A stretch of DNA of 64,000 bases. Origin: an uncultured Collinsella sp. (GTDB lineage: Bacteria; Actinomycetota; Coriobacteriia; Coriobacteriales; Coriobacteriaceae). The notes beneath the pieces are model-generated. The model was not told the DNA's origin. It searched no databases and was given only the letters and a program-made list of their open reading frames with translations. Position numbers and translations under genes: made by a program. Positions within the stretch are counted from its first letter, which is position 1. The number at the start of each line of letters is the position of its first letter. Location of the stretch: contig UQIH01000012.1 in assembly GCA_900541145.1 (NCBI GenBank), forward strand, positions 1-64,000, written 5' to 3'. Of the stretch, positions 54,867 to 64,000 are shown piece by piece.

Positions 54867-56720
54867 ATGCCGCTTTTCTCGCAACATACCGCCCGGTTCT
54901 CGCCGGACGTTCCTTTGGAGGGCACCAGCTCTCGCGAGCTGCTCAAGCGGTACCAGCCGCTCGAGACACTTGCGACCGGCGGTTTTGGCTCCATCGAGAT
55001 CTGCCGCGACACGCACCTGCGCCGCCGCGTCGCCATTAAACGCATCCCCCTTATCAACGGTGCCGGCATGCCCGCCAGCGACATCATGGATGTCCTGCGC
55101 GAGGCGCACACTGCCGCTATGCTTCAACATCCCAACATCGTGCAGGTCATCGACTTTACGCACGACACAGCCTATGCCTACCTGGTTATGGAATATGTCG
55201 ATGGCATGTCGCTGGCCGAGTTTTTGCACCGCGTGGACGGCCACTCACTTACCTTTGACGAGGCCGCAGCCATTGCCGATGCCCTGGGCCAGGCGCTCAC
55301 CTTCGCCCATAGTAATGGCGTACTCCACCTGGACATTAAGCCCGCCAACGTGCTCATCGACCACTCGGGCAATGTAAAGCTCACCGACTTTGGCATGGCG
55401 CGACTGTCGTCCGCCGGTGGCTTTGGCGGCTCGCGCGGCGGCACCATCGGCTACATGCCGCCCGAGCAGCTCGATATCGAGACCGGCACGGTCAATGAGC
55501 GCGCCGATGTCTTTGCCCTCGCCTGTGTGATCTACGAGGGCTTGTGCGGCAGCGCTCCCTTTATGGCGGCCACGCCCGCCGACTCGCTCGACCGCATCAT
55601 CGGCGGCGCCACCTATCCCAGCGAGCTGATACCACACTTTCCCCCGGGAGCCGAGAGCGCGCTCATGAGCGCGCTCTCCCCCATGCCGCAGGACCGCCCC
55701 AACAGCATCGAGGCATTTTGCGACCAGCTCCTTGCCGGTCTGGGCAGCGTGCGCGAGGGCCGTCGCAGCCTGGAGCAAATGGTTGGCGAGCTTTCGGATG
55801 ACGAGCAGGAGCTCGACGGTATCGAGCCGTCGCACTACGAGGACGACGCCATCGAGGTCGACCCCGCACTCGGCTGGGCAGGCACGCGCTGGAGCCATGC
55901 GCGCGACTACACCATGCGCATTATCTCGGCGCTAACGTGCGGCACCTTTAGCTTTTTGCTGATGCAAACGGCCGGGGTCGCGGCGCTTCCCGGCCTGGTC
56001 ATTGCGGCCATCGCGATCGGCGCGGCGGCTGGCCTGGCCCCCCAGATTGGCTCGGCCATCTCGGCTGTGGGCTTTTTGGTGCTCATGGCCAACGCCACCA
56101 TGCAGGCACAGGGCATCCTGTCGATGCTGCCGGTCGCGGTGATCTTTGCCGCCGCCATGTCCGGTTGGTGGATCGCCTGGGGTCGTACCGAGGCTGCCGC
56201 GAGCGCCGCGCTCACCTGTGCACTCGCGCTTGGCTGTCTGACCGGCAATACCTTCCTGGCAGCTGGGGTCGCCGCCGGCGTCGCGTCATTTTGGCTCGGC
56301 CCGACAAGCGCCGCCGCGGCAACGGGCATGGGCGCGCTTTTTGCCCGTCTGGCCACGGTCACGCTTTCAGCCGGAGGCGTGCTGGGGCTCGGTAACGTTG
56401 CCGCAGCGCTGGGAGACCCACTCCTTTGGGCTGCCTTTGGGCTGGCCGCGGCAACTGCCGCGGCGTCATCTGCGCTGCTCAATGCCCATGCCAAGCGTGC
56501 CGATCAGGGCTCAAACCTTGCCGCAATCGCCGCCATCGCTGTCACCGGCATCGGCTGCGCAGCGGCGTCCTGTCTTGCACACCATATGGAAATTGCCAGC
56601 CTTGCAGCCGCGGTCATCGCCAAGGCGGCGGTTGCGGGAACCCTATCCTCTATAATCGTTGGGATATGCCTATATTTGCTCGGATACCAAAGAACCTATA
56701 CGGAGAGTGATCTTTCGTGA
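54867..56720 (+). CDS. Membrane Ser/Thr kinase with HLD catalytic loop
   Basis: The 617-residue protein has a kinase domain (about 25-285). It shows glycine loop TGGFGSIEI, lysine in VAIKRIPL, DFG in LTDFGMARL and MPPEQ. The catalytic loop reads VLHLDIKPANVL, so the usual Arg of HRD is Leu, a non-RD kinase that may be regulated differently. About ten hydrophobic segments follow (about 355-610). GAGGG six bases before the ATG fixes the start. The next gene begins with GTG overlapping its stop (GTGA), so it is coupled to the FhaA-like gene. Confidence 0.9.
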   Translation: MPLFSQHTARFSPDVPLEGTSSRELLKRYQPLETLATGGFGSIEICRDTHLRRRVAIKRIPLINGAGMPASDIMDVLREAHTAAMLQHPNIVQVIDFTHDTAYAYLVMEYVDGMSLAEFLHRVDGHSLTFDEAAAIADALGQALTFAHSNGVLHLDIKPANVLIDHSGNVKLTDFGMARLSSAGGFGGSRGGTIGYMPPEQLDIETGTVNERADVFALACVIYEGLCGSAPFMAATPADSLDRIIGGATYPSELIPHFPPGAESALMSALSPMPQDRPNSIEAFCDQLLAGLGSVREGRRSLEQMVGELSDDEQELDGIEPSHYEDDAIEVDPALGWAGTRWSHARDYTMRIISALTCGTFSFLLMQTAGVAALPGLVIAAIAIGAAAGLAPQIGSAISAVGFLVLMANATMQAQGILSMLPVAVIFAAAMSGWWIAWGRTEAAASAALTCALALGCLTGNTFLAAGVAAGVASFWLGPTSAAAATGMGALFARLATVTLSAGGVLGLGNVAAALGDPLLWAAFGLAAATAAASSALLNAHAKRADQGSNLAAIAAIAVTGIGCAAASCLAHHMEIASLAAAVIAKAAVAGTLSSIIVGICLYLLGYQRTYTESDLS

Positions 56721-57730
56721 ACTTCCTGAACATCTTCGAGGACCACGTGGCCGGCATCTTCGGTGCCACCCGTGCCCCGTTCTCCTTTAAGAAGCTTGCC
56801 AAGCAGGCCGCTCGCGACATGGAGGATCAGACTCTGGTGATCAACGGCGTCAACACGGCGCCGGCACTCTATACCATCCTTATCGCCGCCGACGACGATC
56901 CCATGCTCGCCCCGTTCTACCCCGAGCTTTCGCGCGAGGTCCGCGAGTTCGTGAAGGCGCAGGCCGAAAAGCGCCGCTATGTCTTTGTCGGCGAGCCCCT
57001 CGTGCGCTTTATGATCGATCCGCAGCTGCGCGCCGGCAAGTTCTCGGTCTTTGCCGAGAACGTCGATGCCCCCACGCTCGGCCGCCTGTACGAAGAAGAG
57101 CGCGCCTATCAAAACGGCCTGGGCCAGAACAACTCCGCGGCAAGCCGTGCCGCCAGCGCCCCGCGCGCCGGCCAGCAGCAGTTTGCTGCCCCGCAGCAGC
57201 AGCGCCCCGCCGCCATGCCCCAGCAGCAGCCGACGCCTCGCGCCGCCGCTCCCGACCCGCTTGCCGTGGCAGACCCCTTCGCGCCTAGCGTCCCCGACCC
57301 CGCCGCCGCACCCATCCCGGTGCCTCAGACCGTCTCGCGCGACGCGCTTGCCGGCATGGGCGGAGCCGCCGCGACCGGTGCCGCCGTGGGCCTAGGCGCT
57401 GCAGCCGGCATCGCCTCCAACATGGCGAGCACTCGCGCCCCGCAGCGCCCGCTCGCCCAGCTCGTCGACGTCGTGAGCGGCGAGAGCCATAGCATCACCT
57501 CCGCACAGGTGACCATCGGTCGCGAGCGCTCAGTTTCCGACATTGCCCTGCGTGACCCCAACGTGTCGCGCCGCCACGCCCAGCTCACCTTTACGGGCTC
57601 GGATTGGTCGATCGAGGACCTCAATTCCACCAACGGCACGCTCGTCAACAACCGCCGCATTACGCGCTGCCCGCTGCGCAACGGCGATCTGCTGACGTTT
57701 GGCCTGAGCACCTTTGAATTTAGGGGATAG
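56717..57730 (+). CDS. FhaA-like protein (DUF3662 and FHA domain)
   Basis: The 337-residue protein follows the actinobacterial FhaA plan. An N-terminal DUF3662 domain (about 1-120) has MNFLNIFEDHVAGIFG. A Pro/Ala/Gln-rich linker comes next (about 135-235). A C-terminal FHA domain follows (about 245-335) with VTIGRERSVSDIAL, SRRHAQLTF and NSTNGTLVNNR. FhaA proteins bind phosphorylated MviN and regulate peptidoglycan synthesis. The start is GTG with GGAGAG upstream, overlapping the kinase stop. The FhaB-like gene follows six bases after its stop. Confidence 0.92.
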   Translation: MNFLNIFEDHVAGIFGATRAPFSFKKLAKQAARDMEDQTLVINGVNTAPALYTILIAADDDPMLAPFYPELSREVREFVKAQAEKRRYVFVGEPLVRFMIDPQLRAGKFSVFAENVDAPTLGRLYEEERAYQNGLGQNNSAASRAASAPRAGQQQFAAPQQQRPAAMPQQQPTPRAAAPDPLAVADPFAPSVPDPAAAPIPVPQTVSRDALAGMGGAAATGAAVGLGAAAGIASNMASTRAPQRPLAQLVDVVSGESHSITSAQVTIGRERSVSDIALRDPNVSRRHAQLTFTGSDWSIEDLNSTNGTLVNNRRITRCPLRNGDLLTFGLSTFEFRG

Positions 57731-57736
57731 TCGCTT

Positions 57737-58153
57737 ATGAACATCGATATCGTCCTTTTTGCAGGCCGCATCGTCCTGGTCGCCCTGCTCTATATCTTCC
57801 TGTTCGCCGTCATGAAGACCGGCGTGGGACTTGTGCGCGGGCAGCGCCGCGACTCGGCTATCTGGACGATTGATGTGGACAAGGGTCCGCGCGGTATCCG
57901 CGGCATCCACGTAGACATGCTCGGCCCCGTCTTCGTCGGTCGCTCGCCATCTTCGGACATCTGCATCAATGAACCGTTCGTCTCGGCCTCGCATGCGCGC
58001 TTTTCGCTGCAGGGCCCGGCGCTCATCATCGAGGACCTCAACTCGCTTAACGGCACGCTCGTCAACGGCCGCCAGCTCGTGGAGCCCGCGACGCTGCGTG
58101 AGGGCGACGAAGTCCAGATTGGCGACGTGGTCATGAAGGTGAACCGTCGATGA
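57737..58153 (+). CDS. FhaB/FipA-like protein (membrane helix plus FHA)
   Basis: The 138-residue protein has one N-terminal membrane helix (about 6-28) and an FHA domain (about 55-135) with VFVGRSPSSDICI, SASHARFSL and NSLNGTLVNG. It matches FhaB/FipA of the pstP-rodA-pbpA-pknA-pknB cluster, which binds phosphorylated partners at the division site. It overlaps the phosphatase gene by four bases (ATGA), so translation is coupled. Confidence 0.92.
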   Translation: MNIDIVLFAGRIVLVALLYIFLFAVMKTGVGLVRGQRRDSAIWTIDVDKGPRGIRGIHVDMLGPVFVGRSPSSDICINEPFVSASHARFSLQGPALIIEDLNSLNGTLVNGRQLVEPATLREGDEVQIGDVVMKVNRR

Positions 58154-60048
58154 TCGACGAGGAGAACAAGTCCGCAACCATGCCCGAGACGCCGACTGCA
58201 CCCGCAGTTGCGCCGGCTCATGCCGCTCCGACGCGCCCTGCGACCGTGGAGCCCGAGGACACCGTGTTCTCCCTGCCTCTTTCGCATGTAACTCAAGAAT
58301 ATCCGGCACTCGTCGATGACGAGGACGCCGACACCGAGCAGCTCGACGCCCCCATCGGGGCGCACGCTGCCGAGCCGTCCGCGGAACCGGAGGCAACGCC
58401 CGCACCGGCTCACTTTGCCGAGCCCGTCGCCGAGGCGATTAACGAGAGCGCCGCCGTGCTTGCAGCCCCCGAGCCTGCCGCGCCGGTATTCCCCGTCGCC
58501 CCGGCAAGCGAGGCGGCATCCGCGCCCGCAACGCCTGCCGAAGTCGAGCAGCCCGTTGCCGCGCCCGCCGCAGCTCCCGAGCCCTCCGCTCAACCTCAGA
58601 GCGCGCCCGTGCCGTCGCACTTTGCGACGCCCGAGCCGACGGCTGTCGAGCCGCAGCAGGACGGCGATCCCGCCGACCGCGTAACCGAAGATCTCAACCT
58701 TCCGGACGTCTCCGACGCCGAGTCGGGAGACGATGCCGACACCGTCTCCCCCGGCGACACCGCCGAGATCGATGTCGCGGCCGTGGAGGCAAAGCTCAAA
58801 GATCCCGGCTCGACCATGAGCTTTGAGCCGCTGACCGACGAGCGCATCGAGACCGACTCGACCTACGACGCCGGCACCACCACGCAGCTTATGTGGGGCG
58901 CCCGCTCCGACGTCGGATGCGTACGCCCGCACAATGAGGACTCCTATCTGGTGCAGTCGCCGCTCTTTTGCGTGTGCGACGGCATGGGAGGACACGCCGC
59001 CGGCGAGGTGGCATCCTCCATCGCCGTCGAGACCATCGCCAAGACGGCGCCGCAGTCCGCCGACGCCGCGCGCCTGGCCGCAGCCGTCGAGGCCGCCAAC
59101 GCAGCCGTGATCGAGGCCGCCCTCAACGGCCTGGGCAAACCCGGCATGGGATGCACGGCCACCTGCGCCTACATCGAAAACGACACGCTCGCCATCGCCC
59201 ACGTGGGTGACTCTCGCGCCTACCTGCTCCACGAGGGCACGCTCATCCGCGTGACCCGCGACCACTCCTACGTGGAGGAGCTCGTGGACGCCGGCGAGAT
59301 CACGGCAGATGAGGCTCGCGTCCACCCCAACCGTTCGGTCATCACCCGCGCGCTGGGCTCGGACCCCGCTATGTATGCCGACCACTTCACTCTGCATATC
59401 GAGGAAGGCGACCGCCTGATCCTGTGCTCCGACGGCCTTTCGAGCATGATTCCCGATAGCGATATCGAGAACATCGCCACGCAGTCCTCAGCCGCGCAAA
59501 TCTGCGTCGACAACCTAGTGGACGCGGCGCTTGCCGCCGGCGGCCACGACAACGTGACCGTAGTAGTCGTTGACCTGGTTGACGATGGCGTTATGCGCGA
59601 GGCGCAGCGCGTGCGTCGCCGCAACATTACTATCGCCGCCATCCTGGCCCTCGTCTTTGTGCTGGCAGCTGGCATCTGGGCCTACACGGGTGTCACCGGC
59701 TCGTACTACCTGGGTACCTACCAGGGCAATGTCGCCGTCTGGCGCGGCCTGCCCGGCAAGCCGCTCGGACTCAAGCTCCACTGGCTCGAAAGCGAAACCA
59801 GCATCAAGCTATCCGACCTGCCCGAAGACACGCAAAACCGCCTCAAGGCGGGTATTCCGCAAACAAGTGTCGACGATGCGCAGGACACGATATCCAAGTA
59901 CCGCCACCAGATCGACGAGGAGCAGACCCGCCAGGTGATCGACGCGCAAACGATTCGCGACAACACCAATCAGGGATCGACCTCCGAATCAGATTCCGAG
60001 AAAACCGCCGAACAGTCCGCCGAGGCCGAAGCCTCCGATAAGAATTAG
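58150..60048 (+). CDS. PP2C-type Ser/Thr phosphatase (PstP-like)
   Basis: The 632-residue protein starts with about 230 residues of Pro/Ala/Glu-rich disorder. A PP2C phosphatase domain follows (about 240-475), with metal-binding VRPHNEDSY, CDGMGGHAAGE, IAHVGDSRAYL and GGHDNVTVV. One membrane helix (about 495-515) and an extracellular tail of about 110 residues with charged repeats complete it. It dephosphorylates proteins acted on by the neighbouring kinases. The long disordered N-terminal extension is larger than in the usual PstP. It overlaps FhaB upstream and lies 16 bases before the SEDS fusion. Confidence 0.93.
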   Translation: MIDEENKSATMPETPTAPAVAPAHAAPTRPATVEPEDTVFSLPLSHVTQEYPALVDDEDADTEQLDAPIGAHAAEPSAEPEATPAPAHFAEPVAEAINESAAVLAAPEPAAPVFPVAPASEAASAPATPAEVEQPVAAPAAAPEPSAQPQSAPVPSHFATPEPTAVEPQQDGDPADRVTEDLNLPDVSDAESGDDADTVSPGDTAEIDVAAVEAKLKDPGSTMSFEPLTDERIETDSTYDAGTTTQLMWGARSDVGCVRPHNEDSYLVQSPLFCVCDGMGGHAAGEVASSIAVETIAKTAPQSADAARLAAAVEAANAAVIEAALNGLGKPGMGCTATCAYIENDTLAIAHVGDSRAYLLHEGTLIRVTRDHSYVEELVDAGEITADEARVHPNRSVITRALGSDPAMYADHFTLHIEEGDRLILCSDGLSSMIPDSDIENIATQSSAAQICVDNLVDAALAAGGHDNVTVVVVDLVDDGVMREAQRVRRRNITIAAILALVFVLAAGIWAYTGVTGSYYLGTYQGNVAVWRGLPGKPLGLKLHWLESETSIKLSDLPEDTQNRLKAGIPQTSVDDAQDTISKYRHQIDEEQTRQVIDAQTIRDNTNQGSTSESDSEKTAEQSAEAEASDKN

Positions 60049-60064
60049 AAAGGGAGTGCCGCTT

Positions 60065-62935
60065 ATGAGTCGCCGCAACACCGAGCTGCTCTTGCTCATC
60101 GCCTCGGCGTTCCCCGTCATCCTGCTGTATGCGATGTACGTCCTCACCGCGGGCGCTGCCATCTCCTTTGAGACGCTCGCCGTACCGATCGGCCTCTTTG
60201 CCGCCTTTGCCGCGGCCCACATTGCCGTGCGCATCTTGGCGCCCGGTGCCGACCCCGCCATCCTGCCCATTGTCTTTGTGCTTTCGGGCATCGGCATCAC
60301 GTTCGTGACGCGTCTCGCCCCCGCTCTCGCCATCTCACAGCTCATCATCCTGTTTGTCTCGGTGGCCCTGATGGTGGGAACGCTCGCACTGGTCAAAAAC
60401 CTCGACGTGGTCATGCGCTACAAGTACACCTTTGGCATCATCGGCATCATCCTGCTGATGCTGCCCATCTTTATCGGCACCACGATCTCGGGCTCCAAGC
60501 TGTGGATTCGCATCGCGGGCTTTACCATCCAGCCCGGCGAGTTCGCCAAGGTCTTTATCGTCCTGTTCCTGGCCGGCTACCTGGCCGAGAACCGCGAGCT
60601 GCTCTCCATCTCCAACCGCAAGATTCTGGGCTTTAAGATCCCTCGCCTGCGACTGCTGCTGCCGCTGTTTGCCGTGTGGGGTGTGTGCCTGCTCGTCGTC
60701 GTCTTCGAACGCGACCTGGGTTCGGCCGTGCTGTTCTACACCATCTTCTTGCTGATGCTCTACGTTGCCACGGGGCGCTTTTCGTATGTCGTTATCGGCC
60801 TTGCGCTCTTAGCTGTTGGAGCCGTGGGCGCCTACAAGTTCCTGTCTCACGTTCAGGTGCGTTTCCAGGTTTGGCTCGATCCGTTTAAGGACGCCCAGGG
60901 CCAGGGCTACCAGATCGTCCAGTCGCTCTTCTCGCTTGCCGATGGCGGTCTGGTCGGTGTTGGCATCGGCAACGGCATGGCCAACAACATCCCTGTCGTC
61001 GAGTCCGACTTTATCTTCTCGGCTATCGGCGAGGAGATGGGCCTTTTGGGCGGCGGCGCCGTGCTCATCCTGTTTATGCTCTTTGCCGTGCGTGGCCTGA
61101 CCACAGCTGCCCGCGCAAAGTCCGACCTTGCCGCCTTTAGCGCCACCGGTCTTACGGCAGCCATCAGCTTCCAGGCCTTCTTGATCGTTGGCGGCGTTAC
61201 CCGCCTGATCCCGTTGACCGGCGTCACCCTGCCCTTTATGAGCCAGGGCGGCTCCTCGCTGCTGGCGAGTTTTATCATCGTCGCGCTCCTGCTGCGCGCC
61301 GGTGACGAGGCGACCGGACGCGAGGCCGAGCTCACCGGCACCGGCACCATGGCCGCCATCACCGATGATCAGGTCGCATCTGCCGCCGCCCCGACGGGCA
61401 CGCGCTTTGCCACCTCGTCTTCCTACGGCAGCGGCAGCCATTCCGTCGGCTCGCGCATGCGCCGTCGCCTGCTCGACACGCCTGAATCCGGTGTGCTCGG
61501 TCGCGTGGCGCTCGCCAACCGTCTAACCCGTGCGGTGCTCGCCTTTACGGCGCTGTTCGCCATCCTTATCGGCAACCTCACCTATGTCCAGGTCATTAAG
61601 GCCAAGGACTATCAGGACATGCCGACCAACAACCACACCATCGCCCGCTCCAAGTACATCCAGCGCGGCTCCATCATCACGTCCGACGGCGTGACGCTGG
61701 CCGAGTCGCTGCAGCAGGAGGACGGCACCTACGTACGCTCCTACCCCAACGGTAACCTGGCAGCGCACGTGGTTGGCTACGTGAGCCAGCAGTATGGCAC
61801 CACCGCCATCGAGAGCGTCATGAACGACACGCTCACCGGTTCTAAGGACTACTCTAGCTGGAACAACGCCATCGCGTCGCTCGCGGGCCAGACCCAGCCG
61901 GGCAACACCGCCAAGCTCACCATCGACTCGCGTATCCAGACGGCGGCCGAGCAGGCACTCAAGGGCTTTAAGGGCGCTGTAGTGGTCATCGACCCGCGTA
62001 CCGGCGCGGTGCTCGCATGTGCCAGCTCGCCCACCTACGACAACACCAACATCGATGCCCTGCTGCAGACGGGCGGCGGCGAGGACGGCTCCATGTACAA
62101 TCGCGCCATGGACGCGCTGTACACGCCGGGCTCCACGTTTAAGGTCGTTACGCTTTCCGCGGCACTCGAGACCGGTACCGCCAGCCTTACCAGCACCTAC
62201 CAGGCGCCCGGCTCCATGGACATCGGCAACGCACCGGTCACCAACTATGCCAACGAGAGCTACGGCACCATCAGCCTACAGCAGGCCTTTGCCGTGTCCT
62301 CCAACGTCGTCTTTGGCCAGGTGGCAAACGAAGTTGGCGCAAACACGCTCGTGCAGTTTGCCAACGCCTTTGGCTACGGCCAAAAGCTCGGCCAGGACCT
62401 GACCTCCGCGGCCTCCATCATGGCCGACCCCTCGCTCATGACCGAGTGGGAGACCGCCTGGGCCGGCGCCGGCCAGCCTGTCGGCATGGACCACACGCCC
62501 GGCCCGCAGACCACCGTCATGCAAAACGCCGTGATTGCCGCCGCCATCGCTAACAGCGGCGTGGTCATGGACCCGTACTTTGTAGCCCAGGTACTCGCCC
62601 CGGACGGAACCGTGGTCAAGACCACGCAGTCCCGCTCGCTGGGTCAGGCCGTCAGCTCCGCCACGGCCGACCAGGTCAAGCAGGCCATGCTTGCCGTCGT
62701 CCAGTCCGGCACCGGCACCGATGCCCAAATCCCCGGCGTCAAAGTCGCCGGCAAGACCGGCTCGGCCGAGACCGGCGGCACCAACGTCAACTCGATGTTC
62801 GTTGGCTTTGCACCTTACGATTCACCCACGGTCGCCATCTCGGTGGCCTTGGAGGATTTCGACAAGCATGACGTCAAGGCCGCTAAGATCGCCGGTATCG
62901 TCCTGACCGCGGCGCTTGCCGCACAGGGAGCGTGA
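60065..62935 (+). CDS. SEDS polymerase-transpeptidase fusion (RodA/FtsW-PBP)
   Basis: The 956-residue protein joins two enzymes that are normally separate. Residues about 1-425 are a SEDS glycosyltransferase with about ten membrane helices. After a linker, one helix (about 485-505) leads to a class B penicillin-binding protein. Active-site motifs are S690-T-F-K in PGSTFKVV, S745-S746-N747, and K897-T-G. Together the halves polymerise and cross-link peptidoglycan, so the fusion fixes them one to one. The ATG at 60065 has AAAGGGAG eight bases away; an earlier GTG is unlikely. The order phosphatase-SEDS-PBP-kinase is the actinobacterial one, with two genes merged. Confidence 0.93.
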   Translation: MSRRNTELLLLIASAFPVILLYAMYVLTAGAAISFETLAVPIGLFAAFAAAHIAVRILAPGADPAILPIVFVLSGIGITFVTRLAPALAISQLIILFVSVALMVGTLALVKNLDVVMRYKYTFGIIGIILLMLPIFIGTTISGSKLWIRIAGFTIQPGEFAKVFIVLFLAGYLAENRELLSISNRKILGFKIPRLRLLLPLFAVWGVCLLVVVFERDLGSAVLFYTIFLLMLYVATGRFSYVVIGLALLAVGAVGAYKFLSHVQVRFQVWLDPFKDAQGQGYQIVQSLFSLADGGLVGVGIGNGMANNIPVVESDFIFSAIGEEMGLLGGGAVLILFMLFAVRGLTTAARAKSDLAAFSATGLTAAISFQAFLIVGGVTRLIPLTGVTLPFMSQGGSSLLASFIIVALLLRAGDEATGREAELTGTGTMAAITDDQVASAAAPTGTRFATSSSYGSGSHSVGSRMRRRLLDTPESGVLGRVALANRLTRAVLAFTALFAILIGNLTYVQVIKAKDYQDMPTNNHTIARSKYIQRGSIITSDGVTLAESLQQEDGTYVRSYPNGNLAAHVVGYVSQQYGTTAIESVMNDTLTGSKDYSSWNNAIASLAGQTQPGNTAKLTIDSRIQTAAEQALKGFKGAVVVIDPRTGAVLACASSPTYDNTNIDALLQTGGGEDGSMYNRAMDALYTPGSTFKVVTLSAALETGTASLTSTYQAPGSMDIGNAPVTNYANESYGTISLQQAFAVSSNVVFGQVANEVGANTLVQFANAFGYGQKLGQDLTSAASIMADPSLMTEWETAWAGAGQPVGMDHTPGPQTTVMQNAVIAAAIANSGVVMDPYFVAQVLAPDGTVVKTTQSRSLGQAVSSATADQVKQAMLAVVQSGTGTDAQIPGVKVAGKTGSAETGGTNVNSMFVGFAPYDSPTVAISVALEDFDKHDVKAAKIAGIVLTAALAAQGA

Positions 62936-63067
62936 TGCCCATGATCGAATCGGACACCCGAGGCGCGCCGCGGCCGAAGAGTTAGCGGCAACGCGCCACA
63001 CGGCCCCAGCGGCCACATCATAGGTACTACACACATCGTTGAGCGAATAGTTATGTTAGGAGCAGGA

Positions 63068-64000
63068 ATGGAACAGAGGGTCCTCGGGGGAAGATACCTC
63101 CTCAAGGATAAGGTGGGGACAGGCGGCATGGCGACCGTCTACCGTGCACAGGACCAGGTCCTCGACCGCACGGTTGCCGTCAAGATCATGCTGCCGCAGT
63201 ATGCTGGCGACGCAACCTTCGCCGCACGCTTTAAGCAGGAGGCCCAGGCAGCAGCCGGTCTCTCCTCCCCCTATATCGTGGGCGTCTACGATTGGGGCAA
63301 GGACGGCGACACCTATTACATCGTCATGGAGTACCTGCGCGGTACCGACCTTAAGAGCGGCATCAAGAGCCACGGCGCCCTCGACCCCAAGAAGGTCGCC
63401 CAGATCGGCTCGCAGATCAGCTCCGCACTTTCGGTCGCCCACAAGCACGAGATCATCCACCGCGACATTAAGCCGCAGAACATCATGGTGCTGCCCGACG
63501 GCAACATCAAGGTGATGGACTTTGGCATCGCGCGCGCCAAGAACAGCCACCTCACGCAAGACAACAACGTGCTGGGAACCGCCCACTACGTCAGCCCCGA
63601 GCAGACCCGTGGTCAGGACCTCGGCCCCACCTCGGATATCTACTCGCTGGGCGTCGTGATGTATGAATGCGCCACCGGCCGCGTGCCCTTTGACGGTGAC
63701 GACGCTATCTCGGTCGCACTCAAGCAGGTCAACGAGCTGCCTATTCCGCCGAGCCAGATCAACTCCGGTGTCGACGCCGACCTTGAGCGCATCATCCTCA
63801 AGTGCATGGAGAAGGATCCGGCAAACCGCTTCCAGACCGCCGACGAGCTGCGTCAGGTGCTCAACAGCTACCTGTCGGGCCGTGCCGTCAACGTCTCGGA
63901 GCCCACGCGCATCATCGGTGCCCCCGGTGAGCTGGGCGCCACCAAGACTCGCGAGCTTTCCGATCAGACGCGCGCCATGGTGCGTCCCGTCTCGGGCGTG
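63068..64000 (+). CDS. pknB: PknB-type Ser/Thr kinase, partial at window edge
   Basis: The frame stays open to the end of the window; 311 codons are present. A typical Hanks kinase is complete: GTGGMATVYRA, VAVKIM, HRDIKPQNIM, VMDFGIARA, and an activation loop ending in SPEQTRG. A juxtamembrane stretch with likely phospho-threonines (EPTRIIG, GATKTREL) follows. The membrane helix and PASTA domains expected for PknB would lie beyond the window. TTAGGAG about ten bases upstream supports the ATG. A 132-base spacer separates it from the SEDS fusion; it may have its own promoter. Confidence 0.92.
   Translation, partial: MEQRVLGGRYLLKDKVGTGGMATVYRAQDQVLDRTVAVKIMLPQYAGDATFAARFKQEAQAAAGLSSPYIVGVYDWGKDGDTYYIVMEYLRGTDLKSGIKSHGALDPKKVAQIGSQISSALSVAHKHEIIHRDIKPQNIMVLPDGNIKVMDFGIARAKNSHLTQDNNVLGTAHYVSPEQTRGQDLGPTSDIYSLGVVMYECATGRVPFDGDDAISVALKQVNELPIPPSQINSGVDADLERIILKCMEKDPANRFQTADELRQVLNSYLSGRAVNVSEPTRIIGAPGELGATKTRELSDQTRAMVRPVSGV

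Overview
The window looks like chromosomal DNA of a Collinsella-type member of the Coriobacteriia (high-GC Gram-positive gut anaerobes). This is inferred from high GC, GC-ending codons, an anaerobic gene set (pyruvate:ferredoxin oxidoreductase, rubrerythrin, carbamate kinase) and an actinobacterial FHA / PP2C / SEDS-PBP / PknB cluster. No rRNA or CRISPR array was seen. One tRNA (Asp) is present.

Layout. 0.1-3.7 kb: a SIS-domain deglycase-like gene divergent from a GntR/UTRA regulator, an acetyltransferase and a threonine aldolase. 3.8-16.5 kb, all leftward: PAP2 phosphatase, mfd, nth, an ABC exporter, rmuC, two small membrane proteins, rubrerythrin, a MutY-like glycosylase without Fe-S cysteines, and an Rrf2 regulator. 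16.8-25.9 kb: tRNA-Asp, a phosphodiesterase, two paralogous LytS/LytTR two-component systems, a glycosyltransferase, an UMF1-type MFS transporter and a zinc-dependent phospholipase C-like protein. 26-38.5 kb: an amidohydrolase plus APC permease, a C39-like peptidase, carbamate kinase, a DUF3830 pair, a lower-GC DUF4143 ATPase, and pyruvate:ferredoxin oxidoreductase.

39.4-45.6 kb is a visibly AT-richer island. It lies between two same-orientation copies of the 3' end of an FHA-domain gene: a truncated left copy and an intact right copy. It carries a RiPP locus: a radical SAM/SPASM maturase interrupted by one in-frame UGA, two cysteine-rich precursor peptides sharing a KHIHP leader and cores built of C-x(2-5)-D units (a ranthipeptide-like layout), and a 35-residue membrane peptide. 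It also carries an ABC exporter on the other strand, a possible small CxxC peptide, and a methyltransferase pseudogene. This is the most novel-looking system here.

45.7-49.4 kb holds an FHA / Ser-Thr kinase / secreted-protein operon. 49.6-53.9 kb is the conserved dnaX-ybaB-recR group. 54-64 kb runs rightward: a YcxB-like protein, a membrane kinase, FhaA-like and FhaB-like proteins, a PP2C phosphatase, a single-chain SEDS-transpeptidase fusion, and a PknB-type kinase cut by the window edge. This last set probably couples phosphorylation to cell-wall synthesis.

Outside genes, several leftward 3' regions carry very long GC-rich inverted repeats. Two of them (about 13.4 and 14.3 kb) share loop and flanks but have different, still fully paired stems, which suggests a repeated structured RNA. 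A 39-bp perfect inverted repeat lies at 17.0-17.2 kb and a long hairpin directly follows nifJ.
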